From an uncultured Pseudomonadota bacterium (GTDB lineage: Bacteria; Pseudomonadota; Alphaproteobacteria; RUG11792), in assembly GCA_902769055.1 (NCBI GenBank), contig CACXNL010000001.1:1-56550 (forward strand): DNA of 56,550 nt, given 5' to 3'. Below the pieces are notes generated by a model, which saw nothing but the letters and a program-made list of their open reading frames with translations, did not search any database and was not told where the DNA came from. Positions 8,312 to 17,215 of this stretch are shown in pieces; position 1 is the stretch's first letter, and every line of letters begins with the position of its first letter. A program made the translations under genes and the position numbers.

Positions 8312-9089
8312 AACTTTATATGATTTTGATATAGAACAAATTGCCAACTCCGGGCAATGTTTCAGAATGTCGAAAATATCTCCTGCAATATGGATGGTTA
8401 AAGCGTTTGGACGAGTGCTTCATATAACGACGATAAGTGCAAGTGAATATATATTCGATTGTTCTGAAGAGGAATACAAGAAACTTTGGTATAATTATTT
8501 CGACTTAGGCGCCGACTATTCCACATGCAAAGAAGTAATAAGGCGTTCTCAGGATCCGTATTTGATAAAAGCAATCGATTTTGGCTATGGCATTCGAATA
8601 CTTCGCCAAGATCTTTGGGAAACTATAGTTAGTTTTATAATTTCGCAACGAAATAATATCGCAAGGATAAGAGGTATTATAGATCGGCTATGTCGTCCTT
8701 TTGATGATGTGTTTCCCTCCCCTACTCTCCTCAAGGACTATTCCGAAGACGATTTCAAAATGCTCGGATTGGGGTATAGAGCAAAGTATATTGTTAGTCT
8801 TGTGAAAGCGGTTTTAAATGGCGAACTTGATTTAGATTATCTCAAAACATTATCAACACAAGAAACAATGAAGTATTTACAGAAATTTAATGGAATAGGT
8901 TCAAAAGTTGCAAATTGTATTGCCCTGTTTTCATTGCATAAAATCGATGCTTTTCCAATAGATGTCTGGATAAAACGTATCATCGATACGCATTATAACG
9001 GTGAATTTCCCATAGAGAAGTATGCACCATTCGCAGGCATTGTCCAGCAATATATGTTTTTTTATGCACGTTCTTTGCATACATCGTGA
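8301..9089 (+). CDS. OGG1-like 8-oxoguanine DNA glycosylase/AP lyase
   Basis: A base-excision repair enzyme that removes oxidised guanine. It contains the HhH-GPD core. The hairpin FNGIGSKVANCIAL carries the probable catalytic Lys202, and the following PIDVWIKR carries the essential Asp221, matching Lys249 and Asp268 of human OGG1. The N-terminal domain has NSGQCFRM, the GQCFRW-like motif of OGG1 (beta-clamp) proteins rather than MutM or AlkA. At 262 residues it is close to bacterial OGG1 forms. Most alphaproteobacteria rely on MutM (Fpg), so this family is a less usual choice. It overlaps the upstream gene by 11 nt, which suggests an operon. Confidence 0.8.
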   Translation: MVSKTLYDFDIEQIANSGQCFRMSKISPAIWMVKAFGRVLHITTISASEYIFDCSEEEYKKLWYNYFDLGADYSTCKEVIRRSQDPYLIKAIDFGYGIRILRQDLWETIVSFIISQRNNIARIRGIIDRLCRPFDDVFPSPTLLKDYSEDDFKMLGLGYRAKYIVSLVKAVLNGELDLDYLKTLSTQETMKYLQKFNGIGSKVANCIALFSLHKIDAFPIDVWIKRIIDTHYNGEFPIEKYAPFAGIVQQYMFFYARSLHTS

Positions 9090-9147
9090 ATAAAACATTA
9101 TTTGTAAATAAATTTTTAATGCTTTATTGCTTTATATTATCCTCATA

Positions 9148-9176
9148 TTGACATTATGAGTACCTTTGTGTTAGCC
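9148..9176 (+). promoter_or_regulatory. Possible promoter of the SPFH gene
   Basis: A consensus TTGACA (9148-9153) lies 55 nt upstream of the SPFH gene start. At the proper 17-bp distance the -10 region is poor (TTAGCC), so this is only a candidate. Confidence 0.3.
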
Positions 9177-9207
9177 TGACAATGAGTGTAAGTTTCGGGA
9201 GTGCTCC

Positions 9208-10110
9208 ATGCTCATATATTTGCTTTTGGCTTTATTGCTGTTTATGATTTTTGCTTCCGTATTTATTGTTGATCAGCAGACGTGTGCAATAATCGAACGG
9301 CTTGGGAAATTTGAGCGGCTGGCATATCCGGGACTGAATTTCAAAATACCTCTAATTGAAACCAAAAGGGCTAGTCTATCAATGCGAATACATCAATTAG
9401 AAGTGGTCGTTGAAACAAAGACGAAGGATAATGTTTTCGTTAAAGCAGTAATAGCTGTGCAATATAGGGTGCTACAATCCAAGATTTATGAGGCATTCTA
9501 TATGCTGCATGACCCGGTCGGGCAGATTAAGTCATTTGTCTTCGATTTGGTCAGAGCGCAGGTGCCATCGATGGATTTGGATGATGTTTTTGCAAGGAAG
9601 GACGATATTGCAGATGCAGTGAAAACAGAGCTTGAAAAGCCGATGTCCGATTTTGGCTATGAAATAATAAAAGCACTTGTGACTGATATCGATCCGGATG
9701 CGAATGTCAAAGCGGCGATGAACGAAATAAATACAGCGCAAAGGTTGAGAGTAGCTGCTACAGAAAAAGGCGAAGCGGAGAAGATACTCAAAGTGAAGCA
9801 GGCTGAAGCTGAGGCGGAATCTTGCATACTCCATGGGAAAGGTGTTGCTGGTCAACGGCAAGCAATAATTGAGGGGCTATGCCAATCCGTTGATGAATTT
9901 GTGAAGCAGACGGGAACAACTCCGGCTCATGTGATGGACATGGTTCTTTTAATTCAATATATTGATACACTGAAGGATATTGGTTCAAATTCAAAATCTA
10001 ATGTAGTATTCGTTCCACATTCTCCGAATGGAGTTGCTAGTATAAGCGACCAGCTTCGTGAGACAATTTTTGCGGCGGATATTCTGAAAGGTGATGCGAA
10101 GAAAAAATAG
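9208..10110 (+). CDS. SPFH/band 7 (stomatin-like) membrane protein
   Basis: One N-terminal membrane helix (residues 1-22) is followed by a full SPFH/band 7 domain. Features are DQQTCAIIERLGKFERLAYPG, PLIETKRASLSMR and VKAVIAVQYRV. The C-terminal coiled coil is Ala/Glu-rich (AEKILKVKQAEAEAES). It resembles the hypersensitive-induced-response/stomatin branch, whose members oligomerise in membranes and often modulate proteases. The length of 300 residues is normal. No NfeD or protease partner is adjacent, so the role is open. The Bax-inhibitor gene follows after 45 nt. Confidence 0.88.
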   Translation: MLIYLLLALLLFMIFASVFIVDQQTCAIIERLGKFERLAYPGLNFKIPLIETKRASLSMRIHQLEVVVETKTKDNVFVKAVIAVQYRVLQSKIYEAFYMLHDPVGQIKSFVFDLVRAQVPSMDLDDVFARKDDIADAVKTELEKPMSDFGYEIIKALVTDIDPDANVKAAMNEINTAQRLRVAATEKGEAEKILKVKQAEAEAESCILHGKGVAGQRQAIIEGLCQSVDEFVKQTGTTPAHVMDMVLLIQYIDTLKDIGSNSKSNVVFVPHSPNGVASISDQLRETIFAADILKGDAKKK

Positions 10111-10155
10111 TTGTGTTAGAGTAAAACCGATGGTTAGAGAAAGGATGTATGGATT

Positions 10156-10845
10156 ATGAATTACAATTTTAATCGAAGCCCTATACAAATAGATACGGGG
10201 TTAAACGGGTATATGTCGTCCGTATTTAGCAAGATGTTCATGGCGCTGTGCCTGACCGGTGGGGTGTCGTATGTGTGTAGCACGAATGCGCGGGTTCTTC
10301 AGGTGCTGTCGGGTGGGGTTTCGACCTTGCTGATGTTGGTAACTTTGGGAATAGTGTTTTACCTGTCCTCATGCATACATAAAATTTCGGTAGAGCGCGC
10401 AAGTGCATTCTTCTGGATCTACGCGACGCTTATAGGACTTTCTTTTTCGCCTTTATTCGCTGTCTTCACCGGAGAAAGTCTTGCTACAACGTTTTTCACG
10501 ACATCGATATTTTTCGGAAGCATGAGCCTGTATGGGTACGTGACGAAGAGGGATTTAACTGGGCTAGGTTCGTTTATGACCGTCGGATTGTTCTCGGTAG
10601 TCATAGCGACAATAATAAACATTTTCCTGAGAAATTCATTTTTGCAAATGGGATTGTCAGCAATAACGATAGTTGTGTTCTGTGGATTAACAGCTTATGA
10701 CATACAAAGGATAAGAGACCTTTATGTCAGGGCTGACAATAGCGAAACAGCAAGCAAATGTGCAATCCTCGGCGCGTTGTCGTTGTATCTCGACTTTATA
10801 AATATATTTTTGGCATTACTGAGGTTCGTCGGAAATAGAAAATAG
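10156..10845 (+). CDS. Bax inhibitor-1 family membrane protein (YccA/YbhL type)
   Basis: A 229-residue protein with about seven membrane segments. It has the family's C-terminal signature GLTAYDIQRIRDLY and a final SLYLDFINIFLALLR helix, as in the TMBIM/YbhL group. Bacterial relatives are thought to be H+-gated Ca2+ leak channels or FtsH modulators; which applies here cannot be told. A clear ribosome-binding site (AAAGGATG) and ATG at 10156 fix the start. A good intrinsic terminator follows at 10870. Confidence 0.9.
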   Translation: MNYNFNRSPIQIDTGLNGYMSSVFSKMFMALCLTGGVSYVCSTNARVLQVLSGGVSTLLMLVTLGIVFYLSSCIHKISVERASAFFWIYATLIGLSFSPLFAVFTGESLATTFFTTSIFFGSMSLYGYVTKRDLTGLGSFMTVGLFSVVIATIINIFLRNSFLQMGLSAITIVVFCGLTAYDIQRIRDLYVRADNSETASKCAILGALSLYLDFINIFLALLRFVGNRK

Positions 10846-10869
10846 CTGTTGAATGTACCTTTGATTATT

Positions 10870-10893
10870 GGCGTCGTTATGGCGCCTTTTTTT
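10870..10893 (+). terminator. Intrinsic terminator after the Bax-inhibitor gene
   Basis: A 6-bp stem GGCGTC/GGCGCC (one T-G wobble) with a 5-nt loop is followed directly by seven Ts (10887-10893) on the plus strand. Confidence 0.8.
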
Positions 10894-10987
10894 ATATCCG
10901 TCTTGTTTTTTCTTGTGTGGCTTCGCCCACAACTATACACCAAATGTGGACTTACACCATCCAGCACATCCCTACACCTTAACAAAG

Positions 10988-11016
10988 AGGGCGTCGGCTG
11001 CTGAAACCGACGCCCT
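10988..11016 (-). terminator. Terminator of the phase-variable secreted-protein gene
   Basis: A perfect 10-bp GC-rich stem (10988-10997 and 11007-11016) with a 9-nt loop lies 22 nt past the reconstructed stop codon at 11038 on the minus strand, followed by CTTTGTT. Its position fits the full-length reading frame, not the truncated one that stops near 11627. Confidence 0.75.
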
Positions 11017-11037
11017 ACCCTGCCTTTATCTCGAATA

Positions 11038-11968
11038 TTATTTCCAGATCTTATGCTTAATGCTTCCCCATGCGCTCCAGAAGAAGTTCTTCACTTTGCT
11101 CCAGACTCGCGATAGCAACGATTGTTGCGTAGGTTTTTGCTGTCCTGTGTTATGACCACAACTTTGCTTTTGACTTGTAGCCTTATTTTCTTTTATTTCA
11201 ACGGAATTATTCTCTTGTTTAATGTTTACTTTATCTTGCTCTTTAATGGTTTGTTCTTTTTCGGATGTTAGTTCAGACTTATCAATTACTACTGTTTTTC
11301 CAGAGACAGTCTCTTTGTCCGTGCTTTTTTGATCCTCGGGCGCCTCAATTGTTGTTTTGTTCTCACTTTGGACTTGTTCTGTTAACTTATCTAGTTTTGG
11401 TTCTTCTTTTTGGTCTTCACCTAATTCGTCGTTTAAACGATCCTTATTTTCCTCAGGTTTATTGATTGTATCAGATACATTTTTTATTGTGTTAAGCTCT
11501 TCTTCTTTCTTCGGAGGCTGCTCCTTTAGTTCATCTTTAATATCCTGTGCAAGATTTTCCGCTTTTTTAGTATCATCGCCTACTGCTTCTTTTTTTAATT
11601 CAATTTCTAACTCTGACTTTTTGCTTTTAGTTCCCTTGCCTATTGAATTTCTCTCTCTCTCTCTCTCTCTCTTGCTGTTCTTTCTTTTTCTCCAGATCTA
11701 AATACGCATCACGAGCTGCTTTATATTTCTCTTCAGTGAATGGGTATCCAAAATGCTCTTGTTTCAAGTTATCTTCCATCTCGTGCACTTCATTTATCGG
11801 ATAACCATTCCAATCACCTCTTTCGGCAATCGCGGCAATCTCGTTGTTGTACTTAGCATATTGCCTTGCAAGCTGCCGTTGATACTTTTCGCTGCCGCTT
11901 GCCACACTGATGCTGCCCGCCACCGTCAACAGCACTGCTCCATGTGTTATCAATGTTCTGTTCTTCAT
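11038..11968 (-). CDS. Secreted Lys/Glu-rich protein (paralogue B), frameshifted at a (CT)11 repeat; probably phase-variable
   Basis: Paralogue of 414-1301. The first frame (11968 down to the stop at 11627) encodes a signal peptide (MKNRTLITHGAVLLTVAGS), a conserved N-terminal domain and then a run of Glu-Arg codons from the GA repeat, stopping after FNRQGN. One frame over, translation stays open from the repeat to a TAA at 11038-11040. It begins RNSIGKGTKSKK and ends LLSRVWSKVKNFF plus WGSIKHKIWK, the same C-terminal motif as paralogue A. The repeat sits where paralogue A reads AGA AAT TCA ACA in frame. Adding one CT unit (12) or removing two (9) joins the frames into about 310 residues. Promoter, ribosome-binding site (AAAGAGG) and terminator are intact, so this looks like a switchable gene in the OFF state. 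A sequencing or assembly slip in the repeat would look the same. Function unknown. Confidence 0.8.
11651..11672. repeat. Dinucleotide microsatellite (CT)11 inside a coding region
   Basis: Eleven uninterrupted CT units (GA on the coding strand), extended by one T on the left. It lies about 100 codons into the secreted-protein gene, exactly at the breakpoint between its two open frames. It is by far the longest simple repeat I see in the window. Confidence 0.95.
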
Positions 11969-12000
11969 TTTCATAACCTCTTTCAAAGATTTACAGGGTA

Positions 12001-12029
12001 ATTCTAATACCCCTTGTTTCTTACGTCAA
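12001..12029 (-). promoter_or_regulatory. Sigma-70-like promoter of secreted-protein paralogue B
   Basis: On the minus strand, TTGACG (12024-12029) is followed by a 17-bp spacer and TAGAAT (12001-12006). Sequence and spacing match the promoter of paralogue A (1335-1363) almost base for base, including the spacer core AAGAAACAAG. Confidence 0.7.
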
Positions 12030-12165
12030 TACATTATTTGATTTTATGTTCTCCTTTGAAACTTCCTCAAAGAATAAGGTGTGGATTGATGAATTGCGGC
12101 TAGTGCCGATATTCGAATAATGTGATAACATCTAAGAATGGGTGAGCTTTGACTAAAGATTAGGT

Positions 12166-12594
12166 ATGGCGAGAGTTACTGTAGAGGATTGTCTGGATAA
12201 GGTTCCTAATAGGTTTGAGTTAGTTATGATGGCTTCAAAGCGGGCTAAGGATCTTGAGAGAGGGGCGATAGCGTCTATACCGAAGGAGGACGACAAGTCA
12301 ACGGTCGTAGCGCTTCGAGAAATAGCCGAAGACACTATATCGTTGAGCGGATTAAGGGAACTTGCTAAGCGGTCGACATACGAAGATGCCGATTTGGAAG
12401 AAAGTTATAACGATGATGCAGCAAGGACTGTTGAGGAATTGATGCAGGAGCCGGATAGTCCCGGTTTGCCGGAAGAAGAGGATGGGCAGATCGAGCTTGA
12501 TGAAGAAGACCTGAAGGCGCTGGAGGATTTAGATACGGTATTGGATGAGGGAGAGGAATCTCAAGACGGAGAAGGCAAGCAATGGCACCTATAA
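12166..12594 (+). CDS. rpoZ: RNA polymerase omega subunit
   Basis: Small subunit that chaperones beta' into RNA polymerase. The N-terminal half has the family pattern [20 protein letters not shown] and [12 protein letters not shown], with an IALREIA-like segment ([13 protein letters not shown]). The C-terminal 60 or so residues are strongly acidic ([15 protein letters not shown]), making 142 residues in all; extended acidic tails are usual in alphaproteobacterial omega. Its 3' end overlaps gltX by 13 nt, so the pair is probably translated together. Confidence 0.92.
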   Translation: MARVTVEDCLDKVPNRFELVMMASKRAKDLERGAIASIPKEDDKSTVVALREIAEDTISLSGLRELAKRSTYEDADLEESYNDDAARTVEELMQEPDSPGLPEEEDGQIELDEEDLKALEDLDTVLDEGEESQDGEGKQWHL

Positions 12595-13976
12595 GAGTAA
12601 GGTTTGCGCCTAGTCCAACCGGAGTTTTGCATATAGGATCAGTGAGGACTGCGCTGTTTAATTGGCTTTTTGCTAGGCACAATAATGGGAAGTTTTTGTT
12701 GCGTATTGAGGACACCGATAAGCTGAGATCGACTGATGAGAATACTAAATCTATATTCGAAATATTGAAATGGCTTGAGATAGATTGGGACGAGGAGCCG
12801 GTTATACAATCGGGCAATATTGAGCGACACAAAGCAGTGGCGCATGAGTTGGTTGAAAAAGGACGGGCGTATTATTGCTATTGCACTCCTGAGGAACTTG
12901 CACAAAAGAAAGAAGAAGCACTGAAGGCGGGGAAGTCTTATAAATATAACGGAAAATGCCGAAATATAACGCACCCGGTTGCCGGAATAAATCCAGTCAT
13001 ACGATTGAAGGCGGATACCGAGGGAACGACAACAGTTGATGATATGGTGCAGGGGATCGTGACGATAGAAAATTCCCAAATGGATGACTTGGTTTTGTTG
13101 CGTTCTGATGGCACTCCGACATATATGCTTTCGGTTGTTGTTGATGACCACGATATGGGAGTAACTCATGTCATACGTGGTGATGACCATCTGACAAATA
13201 CCTTTAGACAAATACAGATATACCGTGCTTGCGGATGGGATATTCCGAGATTTGGTCATATTCCACTTATATATGGTCCAGATGGGGCAAAGTTGTCAAA
13301 AAGGCATGGGGCTGCGAGCGCTGAGGATTATCGGAGCTTGGGTTACCTCCCGGAGGCAATTTCAAACTACCTGTTGCGTCTTGGCTGGAGCCATGGCGAT
13401 TACGAGATAATAACGCGAAAACAGGCTATTGAGTGGTTTGATTTCGATAACGTGGGGAAGTCGCCTTCCAGGTTTGATATGGCGAAGTTGCAAAACCTAA
13501 ACGCGCATTACATGAAGGAGCGGGGTAACCAATCGCTTCTGGAATATACGAAGCCATTCTTTAAGCAAAAATTGGACAAAGTTCAAGAAGAGCGAATATT
13601 GGCGGGTCTCGATAGCTTAAAAGAGCGTGCAAAGACGGTTGTAGAATTGGCTGAAGCTGCAAAAGTATACATATGTGCTCCTGAGACGTATGCTGAAGAA
13701 TGCTCTAAATACGCGACTCCAAATCATCTGAAATGGCTAAAAGAAGTTGCGAAGATAATAGCTGATTCCGATGAGCTAGTTGAAGCGGATCTGTGCAATA
13801 AAGTGAAAGAGCTAGCAAAGACCAATGGCACAAAGTTGGTAGAGATAGCACAAGCTATTCGTGGCGCCCTTTGTGGCAAGTTGGTTTCACCTAGCGTATT
13901 TGAAATAATAGCGATACTTGGCAAAGAGGAAGCTCTGAGAAGGATTAACGCATATATTGAATATTTTGCAAAATAA
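12582..13976 (+). CDS. gltX: Glutamyl-tRNA synthetase
   Basis: Class I synthetase charging tRNA-Glu (in some alphaproteobacteria also tRNA-Gln, to be amidated by GatCAB). The HIGH-type motif is HIGS near residue 17 within [14 protein letters not shown], and the KMSKS-type motif is KLSKRHG near 240. The Rossmann insert and C-terminal anticodon domain are present, and the length of 464 is normal. Alphaproteobacteria often carry two gltX copies, and which this is cannot be decided here. It is convergent with lysC, with a 41-bp gap. Confidence 0.95.
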   Translation: MAPIRVRFAPSPTGVLHIGSVRTALFNWLFARHNNGKFLLRIEDTDKLRSTDENTKSIFEILKWLEIDWDEEPVIQSGNIERHKAVAHELVEKGRAYYCYCTPEELAQKKEEALKAGKSYKYNGKCRNITHPVAGINPVIRLKADTEGTTTVDDMVQGIVTIENSQMDDLVLLRSDGTPTYMLSVVVDDHDMGVTHVIRGDDHLTNTFRQIQIYRACGWDIPRFGHIPLIYGPDGAKLSKRHGAASAEDYRSLGYLPEAISNYLLRLGWSHGDYEIITRKQAIEWFDFDNVGKSPSRFDMAKLQNLNAHYMKERGNQSLLEYTKPFFKQKLDKVQEERILAGLDSLKERAKTVVELAEAAKVYICAPETYAEECSKYATPNHLKWLKEVAKIIADSDELVEADLCNKVKELAKTNGTKLVEIAQAIRGALCGKLVSPSVFEIIAILGKEEALRRINAYIEYFAK

Positions 13977-14017
13977 TTCGGGGTAGTGAATTGGTTTATG
14001 TGGCTATCCGATTTTGC

Positions 14018-15139
14018 TCACGTTTCTTCGAATAGCGTCTTGTGCAGTGTCGCAACAAGTGGAAGTGTTTGTTGCAGTGGCACGACAAATGTTTGTGAGC
14101 GCGTCCCTGAAATGGTTTTCTTTACATTGAAAGCATCGTACACTGTTTTTGCAGTATTGTTTCCAACGACAGTTACGGTGCCTACGTCGTTATCTGCTTT
14201 TGCAACAATGTTTGCATTTGATAAGGTTGCCTGTATTTCCGACTGGATTGTCTTCGGAATAAGGCATACGCCCGGGAAGAGTTTTACCACGGATTTAACA
14301 GGTTCTAGTAATAACTTTAGATTTTGTTCTTCGGCAACATCTGTGTAAATTGCAAACATATCAATATTATGAGCAATTCCAATAGCCCCATAATTTGAAG
14401 TGGATAGTGTTTGATTTGTTATTTTTGTTCCCTCGCCCTCTGAGAAACTAGATGAAACTCTGAGATTTACGTTATATTCTTTAGCAATTTGTACTGACTT
14501 TGTTTGAAGAACCTTAGCTCCCCACGATGCTAGTTCAATCATATCGTCATATGACACTTCGTTCAATCTATGCGCATTCAGTACCACTCTTGGATCCGCA
14601 GTATAAACACCATCAACGTCGGTATATATAAAGCATTCGTCTGCATTTATCGCTTTCGCCACGGCGCATGCTGTAGCATCAGAGCCGCCCCGCCCTATCG
14701 TACAAATATCTCCATTCTTCAAAATTCCCTGAAAGCCAGTCACAATCGGCACCGCTTCCTGTGAAAGCGTCTCAAAGATTTTCTGTCTAGAAATATGGGT
14801 TATGCAGGCTTCTGAATGTTTCCCTGATGCCGTTATTGGGATTTGCCATGCATTCATTGATTTTGCCGAAATGCCTTTAGAATTCAGAGCTAAAGCCAAC
14901 AGTCCCGCTGAAATTTGTTCTCCAGAACTAATAACTGCATCGTACTCTCGGTTAAAAGGTGTATCTGTAAATGATTTTGTCAGCTCTATAAGACGATTCG
15001 TTACACCTTGCATGGCGGAGGTCACCACGACAACACGAGCTCCCTTTTTAACAAATTCAACTATGATATCCGCAACATGAGAAATACGCGCCGTCGTCGC
15101 AACCGATGAACCACCGAACTTTAGGACGTATAAACTCAT
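14018..15139 (-). CDS. lysC: Aspartate kinase
   Basis: Phosphorylates aspartate, the entry step to lysine/DAP, threonine and methionine. The N-terminal motif KFGGSSV is at residues 7-13. The FTDTPFNREYDAVISSGEQ region and GRGGSDATA (substrate/ATP site) follow, then a C-terminal regulatory part with two short ACT-like segments. At 373 residues it is somewhat shorter than the usual 400 or more, mainly at the C-terminus. The start at ATG 15139 is preceded by AAAGGA and shares its first base with the stop of hpf (TAATG), an arrangement that favours translational coupling. Confidence 0.93.
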   Translation of the reverse strand: MSLYVLKFGGSSVATTARISHVADIIVEFVKKGARVVVVTSAMQGVTNRLIELTKSFTDTPFNREYDAVISSGEQISAGLLALALNSKGISAKSMNAWQIPITASGKHSEACITHISRQKIFETLSQEAVPIVTGFQGILKNGDICTIGRGGSDATACAVAKAINADECFIYTDVDGVYTADPRVVLNAHRLNEVSYDDMIELASWGAKVLQTKSVQIAKEYNVNLRVSSSFSEGEGTKITNQTLSTSNYGAIGIAHNIDMFAIYTDVAEEQNLKLLLEPVKSVVKLFPGVCLIPKTIQSEIQATLSNANIVAKADNDVGTVTVVGNNTAKTVYDAFNVKKTISGTRSQTFVVPLQQTLPLVATLHKTLFEET

Positions 15140-15696
15140 TATCCTTTGTAATCTATCCAACCGATGTGGTTGTCGGGACGTTTATACACAACGTTAATTC
15201 TTCCGGAATCTGAATTTTTAAACATCACAACCGGCATTTCAGTTAAATCCAGTTTCATTACAGCCTCGCTGACGCTTAGTGGTAAAATCAGGCTTTCTTG
15301 CTCTGCAATAACTAGATGCTCTTCATCGGCATCGTTAGATGACGGTTTTCTTTCGATAATATACCGGGTTGCCTCAGTTGCCCTTGCCCATTCAGAACGC
15401 CGGGATTTGTCTTTTATTCTGTTCTTGTGCTTTTTTATACGTTCCTCCAGGCGCTCGAGCGCTATATCAACCGCTCGATATGGATCATCCGATGCTCCAT
15501 TTGCTTTTATGACAAACCCTTTGTTTAGATATAAACAAACTTCCGTCTCAAATATCCTGCTATCTTTGTGCACGGTTACATTTGTGTCGATTTCTTCCGC
15601 AATATACTTTTCAATCAAATTTTCGGTTCGACTTTCCGCATATTCCCTCAGACTTTCACCGAGATCTACACCTTTTCCAAAAACCTTTATAGTCAT
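15139..15696 (-). CDS. hpf: Long-form ribosome hibernation promoting factor (HPF/RaiA family)
   Basis: Binds the 30S subunit and promotes 70S dimer formation in stationary or stress conditions. The N-terminal S30AE domain (about 1-100) reads MTIKVFGKGVDLGESLREY and later RAVDIALERLEERIKKHK. The C-terminal dimerisation domain (about 125-185) has the EMPVVMFKNSDSGRINVVY signature of the long form. ATG 15696 is chosen from the GGGAGAAATTT ribosome-binding site; the frame runs seven codons further upstream. Its pairing with lysC through a TAATG overlap is unusual. Confidence 0.92.
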   Translation of the reverse strand: MTIKVFGKGVDLGESLREYAESRTENLIEKYIAEEIDTNVTVHKDSRIFETEVCLYLNKGFVIKANGASDDPYRAVDIALERLEERIKKHKNRIKDKSRRSEWARATEATRYIIERKPSSNDADEEHLVIAEQESLILPLSVSEAVMKLDLTEMPVVMFKNSDSGRINVVYKRPDNHIGWIDYKG

Positions 15697-15903
15697 AAAT
15701 TTCTCCCAAAAACTCACCCCTTTTATAAGTTGATGGTAGCAAATTCAGAACTTTTTGTGTAGATATGAGATTAGAAAGCTGTTGGCATGTCGGTATATTA
15801 CTTCGATTGCGCACAAGTCCCGGTTCGTCGCTTTTACTCGCAGTTCGTCTTAAATCCTAAGCTATCGGCGTCTTAACTGTTCGCGGTATTTCATATATGT
15901 GAA

Positions 15904-15930
15904 ATGCACACCTCATCCGGAGATGTGCAT
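15904..15930 (-). terminator. Hairpin after BspA-type gene 1
   Basis: An 11-bp stem (15904-15914 and 15920-15930) with one mismatch and a 5-nt loop lies 17 nt beyond the stop codon of the minus-strand gene 15947-17215. Confidence 0.55.
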
Positions 15931-15946
15931 ATTTGGGTGAGCGTTA

Positions 15947-17215
15947 CTATAGCACATCTCCATAACGATCAATGGCAATTAGCCGCATTGTGCCCAGATC
16001 GGCATCCCATACCCAGTTTGGGTAGTACGTCAGCTGCGTGCCAGCACTTTCATCCAGCTTGATATAATTCTTCAGTATTAAACTGTTGCAGTCCCTCAGC
16101 ATAGTTCCATCATATCCAGGGTATTTTATGCTGTTCTTGTTGAAATCGCTTATTTCTAGTTCAATTAAAGAATTGCAGCCTTCAAGTATATATTTCATTT
16201 TTGCTACCTTTTGTGTATCAAAATTTGTCAAATCTAATCTGGTGAGACAGCTACACCCCTTGAACATCATGCTTATGTCTGACACATTGCTAGTGGTAAA
16301 GCTACTTAAATCCAAGCTAATGAGGCTACTACATCCTTCAAACATACTGTGCATTGTCGATACGTTACTTGTGTTGAATGTGCTTAAATTTAAGTCAATG
16401 AGACTTTTACATCTTGAGAACATAGCTTCCATTTGCGATACCTTTCCTGTGTCAAACTTCGTTAAATCTAACTTAATGAGACTACTACACAGGTTGAACA
16501 TGTGGCTCATATTGGATACGTTGCTTGTATTAAAATTGCTCAAATCTAAGTTAATGAGACTATAGCATGATGAAAACATGCTTGACATATTAGTTACTTT
16601 ACCTGTACCAAGATTTTCGAGGTTTAGTACCTTTAGATTACTACAACACGCGAACATTGATTCCATATCCGTTACGTTTTGTGTGTTGAGATTTCCAAGA
16701 TTTATAGTGTGTAAATTACTGCAAAAAGCAAACATGCTATTTGTATTTGTGATGTCTGTCCTGTCTCTTATGCCGCCAAGATCGATTTTTCGGAGAACTC
16801 TAGCCCACTGAAACATTGCCGATAAATCTTGTGGGAAATTTACATATTGACTATCATTTTCCTGAAAACTTAATTCTACAAGTAAATTGCGTGTATCTGT
16901 GTCTAAACCTAAATACTCGAATGCTTTTGGAGCTATAGATACTGTATATTTTTTCGTTCCATTTTTATAGCTTCCAGGAATAATTAGTCTGATCTTTTGA
17001 GGTTGGTCAGGTATAACCGCGTCTTCCTGCATAGAGACTTTTTTTATACAGAAATCGTTAATTTCTTCGCCAGTGTTATTTTTTACGACACTGTAATCTC
17101 CAGTAAATGTAAAATAGCCATTTTGAGTGTCAGACCCATTAAATGTTATCGTGGTTGCACAAACCGTAACTGAGCTTAAGCACGAGAGTGCCATCACTTT
17201 GTTTATCCTTTTCAT
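15947..17215 (-). CDS. BspA-type leucine-rich-repeat surface protein 1 (26-residue repeats)
   Basis: Exported protein with a hydrophobic signal segment (residues 4-20), then a short domain with ATTITFNG and YFTFT that recurs in BspA-type protein 3. From residue 165 there are seven complete 26-residue repeats of the bacterial surface type (DUF285/BspA-like), consensus CxxLxxLDLSxFxTSxVxxMxxMF, and an eighth partial one. A roughly 60-residue C-terminal cap follows. No membrane anchor, sortase signal or autotransporter barrel is seen. BspA-like repeats in other microbes bind host matrix proteins or other bacteria; the ligand here is unknown. The gene is complete, 422 codons. An 18-bp AT palindrome lies about 90 bp upstream. 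Confidence 0.88.
   Translation of the reverse strand: MKRINKVMALSCLSSVTVCATTITFNGSDTQNGYFTFTGDYSVVKNNTGEEINDFCIKKVSMQEDAVIPDQPQKIRLIIPGSYKNGTKKYTVSIAPKAFEYLGLDTDTRNLLVELSFQENDSQYVNFPQDLSAMFQWARVLRKIDLGGIRDRTDITNTNSMFAFCSNLHTINLGNLNTQNVTDMESMFACCSNLKVLNLENLGTGKVTNMSSMFSSCYSLINLDLSNFNTSNVSNMSHMFNLCSSLIKLDLTKFDTGKVSQMEAMFSRCKSLIDLNLSTFNTSNVSTMHSMFEGCSSLISLDLSSFTTSNVSDISMMFKGCSCLTRLDLTNFDTQKVAKMKYILEGCNSLIELEISDFNKNSIKYPGYDGTMLRDCNSLILKNYIKLDESAGTQLTYYPNWVWDADLGTMRLIAIDRYGDVL
16178..16723 (-). repeat. Seven tandem 78-bp BspA-type LRR units
   Basis: Coding repeats of 26 codons with a Cys at each register start (codons 165, 191, 217, 243, 269, 295 and 321). They are diverged at the DNA level and function as protein repeats. 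Confidence 0.85.
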
